A stretch of 32,190 nucleotides of DNA from a virus. How positions within the stretch are numbered: the first letter of the stretch is position 1; the number at the start of each line of letters is the position of its first letter. Shown piece after piece: positions 8,956 to 17,222 of the stretch. Below the pieces are notes generated by a model. That model did not search any database. It worked only from the letters and a program-made list of their open reading frames with translations, and was not told the DNA's origin. The stretch is from IMG/VR virus record IMGVR_UViG_3300027971_000150, positions 1 to 32,190 of that record. One strand, written 5' to 3'. The translations under genes were made by a program, and so were the position numbers.

Positions 8956-8998
8956 GTGCAGGGCGAGTGGCCCACCCCCCGAGTCACTCGCTCTGCAC
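8956..8998 (+). terminator. Long hairpin after the major capsid gene
   Basis: Bases 8956-8969 and 8985-8998 form a 14-bp stem with a single G-T position and a 15-base C-rich loop. It lies 20 bases after the capsid stop codon and just before the glycosyltransferase gene. There is no T-run after it, only TT, so it may be an attenuating or RNA-stabilising hairpin rather than a full Rho-independent terminator. Such an element would separate high capsid expression from downstream genes. Confidence 0.55.
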
Positions 8999-9017
8999 TT
9001 CTAACAGGGGGAAACAA

Positions 9018-9701
9018 ATGAAGACAGCACACAAAGTAACAATCGGTTCGTGCGATCCAGGATCCGTAAATGGATCCTTTGCATACAGACTGATCCAACT
9101 TGCGCAAGCAAGAAGCAGCAGACTCGGGCCATTTGTGAGAATTAAGGGTTCCGGACTTTTATCAAAGCAACGAAACCGCATGGTGAAACAATTTCTGGAT
9201 AACACAAACAGCGACTGGCTTCTCATGTTGGACTCAGACGAACAGCTGACGACGCAAGCATTCGACGCCTTGATCGACACAGCCCATGACAAAGATCGCC
9301 CGATCGTCGCAGGCCTTGTCTTTGCAGGATTTGGAGTACCAGGCAAGCCTTACCCAAAGCCAGTCCCGGCGATATTTCAGGACTCGGACAAGGGCTTTCT
9401 TCCGCTTTACAAATACGACAAGAATTCAGTCTTTGAAATTGACGCAGCTGGAACCGGATGCCTGATGGTTCACCGAAGCGTTCTAGAGAAGATGCGCGAA
9501 GTCGCAGACCCAAACCAGGGAACCGATTGGTGCTGGTTTTGGGATGGGCCAGTAAATGGCGACTGGATCGGGGAAGATTTATTATTCTGCCGAAGGGCAA
9601 AGGCGCTCGGATTCAAGATCCACGTCAACACAGCCGCAGTTCTACCCCATCAAAAGAGCTTCTGGATGGAAGAGATCCATAATGACATTTGGAAAGATTA
9701 A
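9018..9701 (+). CDS. Glycosyltransferase-like protein (GT-A fold) inside the head module
   Basis: This 227-residue protein starts at the ATG at 9018, chosen because AGGGGGAAA lies 6 bases upstream; an in-frame start at 8967 would run through the hairpin. Features match family-2-like glycosyltransferases: an N-terminal strand, LLSKQRNRMV, then the metal/nucleotide-sugar motif LMLDSDE with DSD at 72-74, and a later AGTGCLMVHRSVLEKM plus GEDLLFCRRAKALGFKI. The family transfers a sugar from a nucleotide donor. The acceptor here is unknown; a virion protein is possible given the location among head genes, as is host glycan or DNA. Three more sugar-related genes lie at 20.5-22.7 kb. Confidence 0.8.
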   Translation: MKTAHKVTIGSCDPGSVNGSFAYRLIQLAQARSSRLGPFVRIKGSGLLSKQRNRMVKQFLDNTNSDWLLMLDSDEQLTTQAFDALIDTAHDKDRPIVAGLVFAGFGVPGKPYPKPVPAIFQDSDKGFLPLYKYDKNSVFEIDAAGTGCLMVHRSVLEKMREVADPNQGTDWCWFWDGPVNGDWIGEDLLFCRRAKALGFKIHVNTAAVLPHQKSFWMEEIHNDIWKD

Positions 9702-9807
9702 GAAGATCCGGCGCAAGCCGGCAAAGGAAACAGCAACCGCCGATCCCAAATTAGAACGAGCAATGCTGCCGAAACCGGAAAGAAGGACGAAGCGTGGCCC
9801 TAACTAA
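9682..9807 (+). CDS. Small basic protein between glycosyltransferase and connector
   Basis: This is a 41-residue reading frame, strongly basic (KIKKIRRKPAK near the N-terminus, PERRTKRGPN at the end), starting at the ATG at 9682. It overlaps the glycosyltransferase by 20 bases and the next gene by 14. There is no recognised domain. It fills the only space in this stretch and fits the overlap style of its neighbours, but it could be chance. A basic peptide in a head module could contact DNA or assist the capsid; that is guesswork. Confidence 0.4.
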   Translation: MTFGKIKKIRRKPAKETATADPKLERAMLPKPERRTKRGPN

Positions 9808-10402
9808 TGCCTATTGCACTCTAGCCGAATTAAAGGCCTCACTTGCGATCACAGACAGCGTGGACGACACACCACTCGAAGCAGCGATCACAGCAACAAG
9901 CAGAATGATCGACGATTACACCGGGCGCTTCTTTTACCGCAACGGAACGACGCAATCACCAGTGGCTCGTTATTACACACCACTCGATCCGTGGACGATG
10001 AACATGGACGACAGCGTCTCGATTACAGAAGTGGCAACAGACGATAACTTCAACCAGACATGGGATACCGTTTGGTCAACAAGCGACTACATGCTCGAGC
10101 CAGTAAACAATCCACAGCGCGGATGGCCAGTCAACCGCATCCTTGCAATTGGCCGGTACGTTTGGCCTTATTATTTGCCACAGGCCTGCCGAATTACCGG
10201 CGTCTGGGGATGGACAGCAACACCAGCAGAGATCAACATGGCAACCTTGATCCAGGCAGCTCGCCTCTTCACACGCCGCCAGTCGCCATTCGGGATCGCA
10301 GGAAGCCCGGACTTAGGCACAGTGCGCCTCACAGCCAAACTCGACGCAGACGTTGAAGCTTTGCTTCGACCATTCCGCAAGAACAATGGGCTGGCCAAAT
10401 AA
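9794..10402 (+). CDS. Head-tail connector protein (gp6-like adaptor)
   Basis: This 202-residue protein has an N-terminal CTLAELKASLAI...ITATSRMIDDYTGRFF region typical of the phage gp6/gp15-type connector family. A beta-rich middle follows (ITGVWGWTATPAEI), then a C-terminal helical part (LIQAARLFTRRQSPF). Connectors of this family dock below the portal ring and close the head. Translation starts at GTG (9794) with AAGGA upstream. It follows the capsid genes and overlaps the next gene by one base. Confidence 0.82.
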   Translation: MALTNAYCTLAELKASLAITDSVDDTPLEAAITATSRMIDDYTGRFFYRNGTTQSPVARYYTPLDPWTMNMDDSVSITEVATDDNFNQTWDTVWSTSDYMLEPVNNPQRGWPVNRILAIGRYVWPYYLPQACRITGVWGWTATPAEINMATLIQAARLFTRRQSPFGIAGSPDLGTVRLTAKLDADVEALLRPFRKNNGLAK

Positions 10403-10806
10403 TGCCAATGAGTCCAAGCCAAGTCCGCGATGGCCTTAAAACACGATTACAGACCATAACAGGCCTCCGCGTTTACGATTTGATACCAGAGCCAGTAACA
10501 CCGCCATGCGCGGTCGTAGGACAACTAGATCTCACATTTGATATCGATAACGCCAGAGGACTGGATCAGGCAACCGTAGATATCTATGTGATTGTTCAAC
10601 GCTTCTCCGAAAGAGCAGGCCAGGACAAGCTCGATGGATACCTTGCAGGAACAGGAGCAACATCTATCAAAGCAGCGATAGAAGGAGACAGAACGCTCGG
10701 CGGAGCATGCCAGACATTGCGAGTGACCAGCGCAGAGTCTGGAACATACGACTCTCAATCAAACACATTTCTCTCGTACCGATATCGCCTAACAATCTAC
10801 GGATAA
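10402..10806 (+). CDS. Probable tail terminator/tail completion protein
   Basis: This 134-residue alpha/beta protein has an N-terminal helix (SQVRDGLKTRLQTI), then PPCAVVGQLDL, a strand TVDIYVIVQRF, and a C-terminal strand SNTFLSYRYRLTIYG. This layout matches the tail terminator group (lambda gpU-like and related DUF3168-type proteins) that caps the tail tube. Position between the connector and the tail tube genes supports it. Sequence similarity in this group is weak, so position carries much of the call. Confidence 0.62.
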   Translation: MPMSPSQVRDGLKTRLQTITGLRVYDLIPEPVTPPCAVVGQLDLTFDIDNARGLDQATVDIYVIVQRFSERAGQDKLDGYLAGTGATSIKAAIEGDRTLGGACQTLRVTSAESGTYDSQSNTFLSYRYRLTIYG

Positions 10807-10815
10807 GGAACCGAT

Positions 10816-11007
10816 ATGACATATACAATAATCTCAAACCGGGAAGTCTGCGGAAAGACCACAGGCGACACGCTCACAGCCGAAGAATTGCAAGATGCAG
10901 GAGTCAGCGCAGAAACTCTGATCGCCGGCAACCACATCAAAGCAAGTAACACAGCACCACAAATCCCATCCATCACAATCAAAATAGAAGAAGGAGCGAC
11001 TAAATAA
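10816..11007 (+). CDS. Small hypothetical protein before the tail tube genes
   Basis: This 63-residue protein is preceded by AAGGAACCG and its last base overlaps the first base of the next gene. It is mildly acidic, with a helix (TAEELQDAGVSAETLIAGNHI) and a strand near the end (IPSITIKIEEG). It resembles small peptides that occur before tail genes in actinophages, but I cannot name a function. Confidence 0.55.
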   Translation: MTYTIISNREVCGKTTGDTLTAEELQDAGVSAETLIAGNHIKASNTAPQIPSITIKIEEGATK

Positions 11008-11417
11008 TGGCTCGCATAGTTCTCACAGACGCATTCGTCTCCGTTGGCGGAGTGGATCTGAGCGATAGAGTCGCTTCAGCAACACTAAACACCACACGCG
11101 ACGTAGTCGAAACCACAGCATTCTCATCAACAGCAGCAAAGACAAGAGTCACTGGCCTTATAGATAACTCAGTAACCCTTGAATTCCATCAAGACTATGC
11201 AACAAGCGAAGTGGAACAGACAATCTATCCACTTCTAGGAACAGCATCAACAGTAATCGTAAAGCCAAACGGCGCTTCTACCAGCGCGTTTAATCCCAGT
11301 TATACATTCTCCGCTATAATTTCAGAATGGACTCCGATAAACGGATCCGTTGGAGAATTGGCCACAGCTAGCGTGACCTGGCCGATCACAGGAGCAATCA
11401 CTAAGGCGGTCGCATAA
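11007..11417 (+). CDS. Tail tube-like protein, copy 1
   Basis: This 136-residue beta-rich protein has features of phage tail tube or tube-associated proteins: DLSDRVASATLN, DVVETTAFSS, a central LEFHQDYATSEVEQTIYPLLGT, and a C-terminal SEWTPINGSVGELATASVTWPITG. The tail tube is a stack of hexameric rings around the tape measure. It is immediately followed by a paralogue of nearly the same length. Position before the tail assembly chaperone is the usual place for the major tail protein. Which copy is the main tube subunit cannot be told from sequence. Confidence 0.75.
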   Translation: MARIVLTDAFVSVGGVDLSDRVASATLNTTRDVVETTAFSSTAAKTRVTGLIDNSVTLEFHQDYATSEVEQTIYPLLGTASTVIVKPNGASTSAFNPSYTFSAIISEWTPINGSVGELATASVTWPITGAITKAVA

Positions 11418-11824
11418 TGGCAAGAATCGTACTAACAAACGCATCCGTTGTATTTGGAACGACTGATCTCAGTGACCACATTGCGAGCATCACTCTAAAT
11501 TCAACATTTGATATCGTCGAGACAACTGCATTCGGTAACACAGCAAAGACACGTGTGGCCGGACTTGCAGACAATTCTGTAACGTTTGAATTCCACCAGG
11601 ACTATGCAACTTCAAGCGTTGAGCAAACAATCTATCCTTTACTTGGAACAGCAGTCTCAGTGGTTGCAAAGCCAGTAGCAGGAACGACAACAACAATCAA
11701 TCCGCAATACACATTTTCTACGCTAGTTTCAGAATGGACTCCGCTAAATGGATCCGTTGGTGAATTAGCAACTGCAAGTGTGACTTGGCCGATCTCCGGC
11801 GCAATTACCAAAGCAACATCCTAA
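11417..11824 (+). CDS. Tail tube-like protein, copy 2 (tandem paralogue)
   Basis: This 135-residue protein aligns end to end with the preceding one. They share MARIVLT at the start, FHQDYATS and VEQTIYPLLGTA in the middle, and NGSVGELATASVTWP near the end; roughly two thirds of residues agree by eye. Differences concentrate between residues 10-30 and 85-110. The start overlaps the previous stop (TAATG). Tandem duplication may supply a two-component tube, a decoration, or a tip subunit. Confidence 0.75.
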   Translation: MARIVLTNASVVFGTTDLSDHIASITLNSTFDIVETTAFGNTAKTRVAGLADNSVTFEFHQDYATSSVEQTIYPLLGTAVSVVAKPVAGTTTTINPQYTFSTLVSEWTPLNGSVGELATASVTWPISGAITKATS

Positions 11825-11845
11825 AGAAAATAGGGGGAAACAAAG

Positions 11846-12124
11846 ATGGATGGATTATTTATCAAGGTAAAAACAAACGATGGAACAGATGCAACCTTCC
11901 CGTTGCGTCCAAGAATCATCGTGGACTTTGAACAAAAGTACGGAAAAGGACTCGCAAAACTTATCGGCGAAGAGCAAAAACTAGAGCACATCTATTATTT
12001 AGGATGGCTCGCACTTCGAGCAAACGGCAAGGTTGTGAAACCCTTCGGGCCAGAATTCTTAGATACATTAGAAGCGGTATCTCTGGACACAGACCCAAAT
12101 TCCGAATCCACAGAAACAGCCTGA
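11846..12124 (+). CDS. Tail assembly chaperone, short (G-like) product
   Basis: This 92-residue protein starts after AGGGGGAAACAAAG. It has a small domain (LFIKVKTNDGTDATFPLRPRI) followed by helices (VDFEQKYGKGLAKLIGE, then IYYLGWLALRANG) typical of tail assembly chaperones upstream of tape measure genes. Near its end lies a canonical -1 slippery heptamer that would fuse it to a second frame ending at 12261. This is the classic lambda G/GT arrangement, in which both products help fold the tape measure and assemble the tail. Confidence 0.82.
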   Translation: MDGLFIKVKTNDGTDATFPLRPRIIVDFEQKYGKGLAKLIGEEQKLEHIYYLGWLALRANGKVVKPFGPEFLDTLEAVSLDTDPNSESTETA

Positions 12125-12261
12125 CATATTCAATAGCAGCAGTTTCTGTGGAGACAGGCATCGACCCGATCAGTTTATTAGATGCACCAGAAGGCATACT
12201 TGAAGCGATCGTGATCTACCTGAAAGAGCGAGCAAAGGCGGTCAATAAAAATGGCGGATGA
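11846..12261 (+). CDS. Tail assembly chaperone, frameshifted (GT-like) product
   Basis: A -1 shift at 12094-12100 joins the first 85 codons of the chaperone to the overlapping frame, reading on from 12100 as FRIHRNSLTYSIAAV and ending at the TGA at 12259-12261. The fusion would be about 138 residues. The added part is helical (DPISLLDAPEGILEAIVIYL, then KERAKAV). The second frame has no ribosome-binding site of its own near the junction, and it overlaps the next gene by 11 bases. Coordinates give the full span; a join of 11846-12100 and 12100-12261 describes it. Confidence 0.78.
12094..12100 (+). promoter_or_regulatory. Programmed -1 ribosomal frameshift site
   Basis: In the zero frame the codons read gaC CCA AAT, so the heptamer is C CCA AAT, an exact X XXY YYZ slippery site. 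Slipping to CCC AAA keeps good pairing. It lies 22 bases before the zero-frame stop codon. The resulting fusion is the expected GT product of a tail chaperone gene. Confidence 0.82.
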
Positions 12262-12796
12262 AACAGTAGTGATATCCGGCATCAAAGAAACCATCGAGTC
12301 GCTTAAAAAATTCGACAAGGATGCAGCTCGTCGGCTGAACAAAGTGATCAACGACGAGCTCGCCCTTGCCGAAAGCGCAGCCAGGGCCAAAATCGAAGAC
12401 AAACCACCGATGAGTGGATGGCGCACCGTTCCAGCGGTAAAGGGCCGAGTACGCGGTGGGCAAGGCTGGCCAGCATGGGAACCAACAGCGATCCGCCAGG
12501 GCATCAAGAAGACCAGAGTCGAAGGCAAAGTCCGATCCGATTACACCACCAGCGCCGGCGCACTCGTCCAGAAGACAGCAGCTGGTGCCATTTGGGAAGT
12601 AGCAGGACGACGAAGCGGCGGATCAGGAACAGGCCGCAACATGATCGGCGTTCTTAACGAAAGATTCAAAGGCGCATCGCGTGGCATCTGGGCCGTTGTA
12701 GATAAAGACGCGGATAAAATTCGCAACAATGTTCGCAAAGCAATAGAAGATGCACAGAAACTCTTGAAAGCAAATCTAAACAAGGAGAAGGGATAA
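12251..12796 (+). CDS. HK97 gp10-like tail completion or minor virion protein
   Basis: This 181-residue protein starts with VVISGIKETIESLKKFDKDAARR, a strand-helix pattern seen in the HK97 gp10-like family. A helix with AESAARAKI follows, then a Gly/Trp-rich middle, and a C-terminal IWAVVDKDADKIRNNVRKAIEDAQ helix. The family normally sits between head and tail genes, so finding it after the chaperone and directly before the tape measure is slightly out of the usual order. The call is moderate; it could be another tail protein with similar secondary structure. Confidence 0.5.
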   Translation: MADETVVISGIKETIESLKKFDKDAARRLNKVINDELALAESAARAKIEDKPPMSGWRTVPAVKGRVRGGQGWPAWEPTAIRQGIKKTRVEGKVRSDYTTSAGALVQKTAAGAIWEVAGRRSGGSGTGRNMIGVLNERFKGASRGIWAVVDKDADKIRNNVRKAIEDAQKLLKANLNKEKG

Positions 12797-12800
12797 CCAC

Positions 12801-15131
12801 GTGGCAGTAGGAGCAGTAGTCGCCCGGATTATTACCCAATACTCCGACAAAGGAAGCAAAGCAGCAGCCAGGGATATAAATAAACTTGGTAAATCCTTCG
12901 ACAAATTTGCAGGCAAAGTAGGCAAAGCATTTGTGATCGCAGGCGCAGCTGCGGCAGCCTTCGCAGTTAAGATCGGTGTAGATTCAGTAACAGCTGCGAT
13001 CGCAGACGAAAAATCACAGACACTTCTAGCCAATTCTTTACGCAATACAACAGGAGCAACCGACGCAGCGATCGCAGCGACAGAAACCTACATCGACCAG
13101 ATCCAGAGAACCTTCGGGGTGGTCGATGATGAGCTTCGTCCGGCGCTAGGAAAACTCGCCTCAATAACCGGATCAATTACGGATGCACAGAAACTGCTAG
13201 GCCTTGCCCTTGATATCTCAGCAGGCGGAAGTGTTGATTTAGGATCAGCAACAAATGCCGTCACAAAGGCGCTACAAGGAAACTACAAAGCGCTCCGCAA
13301 CATGGGCGTTCCGATCACAGATGCAATGGTCAAATCCAAAGACCTCAATGCCGTTCTAGCAATAACAGCCAAAACATTTGCAGGAGCAGCAGCAGCAAGA
13401 GCAAACACATTCGAATTCAGAATGACCCGGCTCAACATTGCTCTGGACGAAGCAAAAGAAACATTAGGCACAGCACTTCTGCCTACCCTAGAAGATTTAT
13501 TTACCACGCTGACGACTAAAGTCATTCCAGCGGTTCAAAAGTTCCTAGAAGAAAATGGCGACAAACTCGTCGCAGCCTTCCAGATGGCAATTAAAGCCGT
13601 TGTCGGTTTTGGATTTGTGGTCTTCAAAGTCTTTCAGTTTGTAGCAAAGAATAAAAACTTATTCATAACACTCGGTGCAATCTTCGCCGCTACATTTGTA
13701 GCAGGCAAAGTGATCGCATTTGTTACAGCGATACAAGGACTGATCAAGGCATACAAAGCGATCAGAGCAGCAGCACTCGGCGCGGCAGCGGCACAGGCAG
13801 CTGCAACCGGCGGAATATCCGTAGCAGCAGCCGTAGCCGGAGTCGCAGCCTTCACAGCAACTCTCGGCGGTCTTTATTTTGCCGTCAAGGGCGCAAACAA
13901 TGCAATGGATGGCTTGGAACAAAGTGGCGAAGATTTAGAGTTCTCATTCGACGGCTTAAACGACAAGACCGACGACTTCCTGACAAACCTCAAAGGCCTC
14001 AATGTTGATCTTGGAAAGACTACAGCAAAGACAAAGGCACAAACAGCAGCCGATGTATTAGCAGCTAAGGCAAAGACAGTTCTCGCAGCTCTGGAAAAAT
14101 TAGGCGTAAAGCCGACAACAGAGAAGGATCCAATCCAGCTCGAAGCAGCACGCCTGAACCTTCTCAAGCAAAACAACCTAGAAGAGCAACGCCGACTTGC
14201 AGCAATCATTGAAAACATCAATGCTCAAATGAAGGCTAATCAAGCAGTTGAGCGATATGTTGATTTGCTTGGAGTCGTTGCAGATCAAGTTATTTCAGAT
14301 CAAGAAGTCATCCTTCTTGCCCGCAAATGGGGAATCAGCGCAGAAGCCGTTGTCGCTTATACAACCGCCGTTTTTGCAGTCAATGATGCAACCCTTTCAA
14401 CAGAAGAAATTGACCTGCTTGCAAAGCAATGGGGAATCACCAAGCAACAAGCAGAGATGTATCTTGACTTTTTCAAATACATCAATGATGGAAAACTAGA
14501 TCAGAGCGAAGTCAATGCTTTAATGGACAAGTGGAAACTGACTAGCAAAGAAGTTTCAGAATATGCAGATAAGATTTCAAAGGGTGTAACTCCATCAGAT
14601 TTATGGCCGACACCTGGCAATCAGGCAGCAAAGTCTTGGCGTGATGCACTTGCAGCTTTGAATGCCTACAATGCAGCTTTAGGAATCAAACTTGCACCAA
14701 CGATGCCAACAACACCAACACCAACACCAGGCGGTGGCGGCGGTGGTGGGGGTGGCGGTGGTTCAAATATATTGTCAAACATTCCTGCAATACAAGAAAG
14801 AGTTTCAGTTATAGGTGAAAATGGCAAAGAATTCCTGAAACTTATAGACAATGTTGCACCTGTATTTCAAACCTTAGAAGATAGTGTTGCAAGAAATGCT
14901 ACTATTTCACAAGGAGTTGTGACCCAACCATTTAATGCAGGTTCATTCAGAATGGCAGAAGGTGGAAGTCTATTTTCATCAGGTGCAGTTGGATCACGCG
15001 ATGTTGTTGTGAATGTGACAGTTCAAGGAAGCGTCACATCCGAAAACGATCTGGTTACATCCATTCGCAACGGATTGCTTCAAGGACAAAATAACGGCCA
15101 GGCAATTGTAAAATCAGCGGTGACAATCTAA
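12801..15131 (+). CDS. Tape measure protein
   Basis: This 776-residue protein is the longest in the window, translated from GTG (12801) after AAGGAGAAGGG. It has an Ala/Lys-rich coiled start (DINKLGKSFDKFAGKVGKAF), a conserved early region (LRNTTGATDAAIAATETYIDQIQ), hydrophobic spans at about 267-313 and 334-363, and a Gly-rich linker at about 645-657 after a TPTPTP stretch. Tape measures set tail length; at ~0.15 nm per residue, 776 residues would give a tail of roughly 115 nm. Residues ~493-595 hold three copies of a helical repeat. The part after the Gly-rich linker looks more AT-rich than the first half. The position after the chaperone supports the call strongly. Confidence 0.93.
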   Translation: MAVGAVVARIITQYSDKGSKAAARDINKLGKSFDKFAGKVGKAFVIAGAAAAAFAVKIGVDSVTAAIADEKSQTLLANSLRNTTGATDAAIAATETYIDQIQRTFGVVDDELRPALGKLASITGSITDAQKLLGLALDISAGGSVDLGSATNAVTKALQGNYKALRNMGVPITDAMVKSKDLNAVLAITAKTFAGAAAARANTFEFRMTRLNIALDEAKETLGTALLPTLEDLFTTLTTKVIPAVQKFLEENGDKLVAAFQMAIKAVVGFGFVVFKVFQFVAKNKNLFITLGAIFAATFVAGKVIAFVTAIQGLIKAYKAIRAAALGAAAAQAAATGGISVAAAVAGVAAFTATLGGLYFAVKGANNAMDGLEQSGEDLEFSFDGLNDKTDDFLTNLKGLNVDLGKTTAKTKAQTAADVLAAKAKTVLAALEKLGVKPTTEKDPIQLEAARLNLLKQNNLEEQRRLAAIIENINAQMKANQAVERYVDLLGVVADQVISDQEVILLARKWGISAEAVVAYTTAVFAVNDATLSTEEIDLLAKQWGITKQQAEMYLDFFKYINDGKLDQSEVNALMDKWKLTSKEVSEYADKISKGVTPSDLWPTPGNQAAKSWRDALAALNAYNAALGIKLAPTMPTTPTPTPGGGGGGGGGGGSNILSNIPAIQERVSVIGENGKEFLKLIDNVAPVFQTLEDSVARNATISQGVVTQPFNAGSFRMAEGGSLFSSGAVGSRDVVVNVTVQGSVTSENDLVTSIRNGLLQGQNNGQAIVKSAVTI

Positions 15132-16381
15132 TGTCAATGCCTACGCTTGGCGTTGCGGTTGATTTTGCTAACGGCCCGGCCTTTGGCAATCCGCTTATTC
15201 TTGGAGACGCTTCAACGCCATTAGGCACAGGCATCCTGGCAGATACGGCTTCAGATGTTGTCGATGTTTCAGACATAACGCTTCGCGTGTCTATTCGCAG
15301 AGGAAGAAACAGAATCCTCAACAAGTTCGAAGCAGGAAGCGCAACGATCGTTCTTGAAGATCAAAACGGCGACTGGGTACCTTCCAATCCAGCATCTCCC
15401 TATTACGGCAAACTTGTACCACTTCGCAAAATTCGAATATGGGCAGATTACAATTCAGTCCGTTATTACCTTTATTCGGGCTACATTACGAGCTACGACA
15501 CAAACTTCAGCGTTGGATTCAACAACCTTTCTACCGTCACCCTGCAATGCGTGGACGCCTTCCGCTTATTTTCTAACGTGGCAATTTCAACCGTTGCCAG
15601 CACTTCAGCAGGGCAGACAACAGGGGCGCGGATGGAAAACCTGCTCGACGTTGCATCATTTCCAACTTCGATGCGCGTGATTGATACAGGAGACAGCACC
15701 GTCCAGGCGGATCCAGGAACCGAGCGCGACCTATTGAACGCACTTCAGACAATAGAAAATAGCGAGTTCGGTGGCTTTTACATTGATCCAGAAGGAAATG
15801 CCACATTCCTCTCACGTGATACTGTGGCACAGAAGGCAGATCAGACAGCAACAGATTTCTCAGACGGCGGAACAGGAATCTCTTACCAGGCGATCGATTT
15901 CGCCTATGACGACACCCTGATCTTTAACGACGTGACAGTTAACCGGGTGGGGGGCACAGCTCAAACGGTTCAGGACACCAGCAGCATCGAAACCTACTTC
16001 ATCCATTCCGGAAAGCGCGAAGGATTGCTGATCCAAACCGATGCCGAGTCTTTAGATCAGGCAACGATGATCTTGCAATCGCGCAAAGATGCAATCTTCC
16101 GCATTGATTCCATCGGGCTTAACCTAGCAGACGACACCGAAACTGCCAGGATCGTGGCAGGCCTAAGTTTAGACATCTTCGATTTGGTCAACATTACAAA
16201 GACTACCCCAGGCAGCACTTCTGTTACGCTTGAGTTATTCGTACAAGGAGTGCAACAGGACATAACCACCAACACATGGACGACCAAATTATTCACAGCA
16301 GAGCCTATAATTCAAGCGTTTATCTTAGACTCGACAACTCAAGGAATATTGGATGGCGCAAACTCTGTGCTTTCCTACTGA
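15131..16381 (+). CDS. Minor tail protein (tail-tip/baseplate hub type)
   Basis: This 416-residue protein has a pattern common to actinophage minor tail proteins: VDVSDITLRVSIRRGRNRILNKFEAGSATIVLEDQNGDWVP near residues 42-80, then SPYYGKLVPLRKIRIWA and a strand YYLYSGYI. The later half is alpha/beta (TERDLLNALQTIENSEFGGFYIDPEGNATFLSRD), resembling hub proteins of the tail tip. It probably combines distal-tail and hub roles. It starts at a TAATG overlap with the tape measure gene. Confidence 0.75.
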   Translation: MSMPTLGVAVDFANGPAFGNPLILGDASTPLGTGILADTASDVVDVSDITLRVSIRRGRNRILNKFEAGSATIVLEDQNGDWVPSNPASPYYGKLVPLRKIRIWADYNSVRYYLYSGYITSYDTNFSVGFNNLSTVTLQCVDAFRLFSNVAISTVASTSAGQTTGARMENLLDVASFPTSMRVIDTGDSTVQADPGTERDLLNALQTIENSEFGGFYIDPEGNATFLSRDTVAQKADQTATDFSDGGTGISYQAIDFAYDDTLIFNDVTVNRVGGTAQTVQDTSSIETYFIHSGKREGLLIQTDAESLDQATMILQSRKDAIFRIDSIGLNLADDTETARIVAGLSLDIFDLVNITKTTPGSTSVTLELFVQGVQQDITTNTWTTKLFTAEPIIQAFILDSTTQGILDGANSVLSY

Positions 16382-16394
16382 TTAAGGAGCAACA

Positions 16395-17222
16395 ATGGCA
16401 AAGCAGACATTCACGACCGGTCAAGTTTTGACCGCAGCACAAATGACAGCGCTGCAACAAACTGCGATGTTAGGCGGAGCTGCAAGCGCAAAGACTGCTT
16501 CTTATGTGCTTGTTGCAGCTGATGCCGGTGATGCAATCACAATGAGCAACGCAGGAGCAACCACGATCACAGTCAACACCGGATTGTTTGCTGCCGGCGA
16601 CATTGTCACGATCATCAACATTGGAGCAGGCGCCTGCACGATTACAGCAGGAACGGCAACAGTTACGACTTCAGGATCCCTTGTTCTAGCTCAAAATCAG
16701 GGCGGCGTTCTTCGCTTTACGAGTTCAAGCGCTGCGATTTTCTTACAGTTCGCAACCCCGGCATCAGGAGACATTGAAGGAGTTACAGCCGGCACAGGAT
16801 TGTCAGGCGGCGGAAGTTCAGGAACCGTCACACTTTCAATTGACACAGCAACAACTGTGGACAAAACAACAGCTCAGACTTTGACAAATAAGACTCTGAC
16901 CGCGCCACTTATCAATCTAGCCTTCAACGCACAAACTGGAACAACTTACACACTTGTAGCAGCAGATTCAGGCAAATTAGTTACCACATCAAATGCCTCT
17001 GCCGTTACGGTTACGGTTCCGCCTTCTGTCTTTAGCGCCGGCGAACAGATCAATGTGCAAAGCATTGGTGTAGGACTAACATCTTTCGCGCAAGGTGCAG
17101 GAGTCACGATCACTTCAACAGGTGCAACCGCCACAGCCCCCATCCTTAGAGCGCGTTATTCAGCGGCTACTATTATATGCACCGCTTCAAATGTATTTAC
17201 AATCGTGGGCGACCTGAGCTAA
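16395..17222 (+). CDS. Tail fibre/appendage protein
   Basis: This 275-residue protein is rich in Thr, Ala, Gly and Val. It holds two copies of a beta domain (YVLVAADAGDAITMSNAGATTITV near 36-58 and YTLVAADSGKLVTTSNASAVTVTV near 186-209). Between them lies a linker found in many fibres, GVTAGTGLSGGGSSGTVTLSI followed by TTAQTLTNKTLTAP. Such modules form trimeric fibres at the tail tip. The internal repeat suggests domain duplication. It begins after AAGGAGCAACA and overlaps the first of three fibre-like paralogues. Confidence 0.75.
   Translation: MAKQTFTTGQVLTAAQMTALQQTAMLGGAASAKTASYVLVAADAGDAITMSNAGATTITVNTGLFAAGDIVTIINIGAGACTITAGTATVTTSGSLVLAQNQGGVLRFTSSSAAIFLQFATPASGDIEGVTAGTGLSGGGSSGTVTLSIDTATTVDKTTAQTLTNKTLTAPLINLAFNAQTGTTYTLVAADSGKLVTTSNASAVTVTVPPSVFSAGEQINVQSIGVGLTSFAQGAGVTITSTGATATAPILRARYSAATIICTASNVFTIVGDLS

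Noticed and set aside
14730-14763. Poly-glycine stretch in the tape measure as an assembly error or frameshift
   Set aside because: The reading frame is intact on both sides and Gly-rich linkers are common in tape measures.
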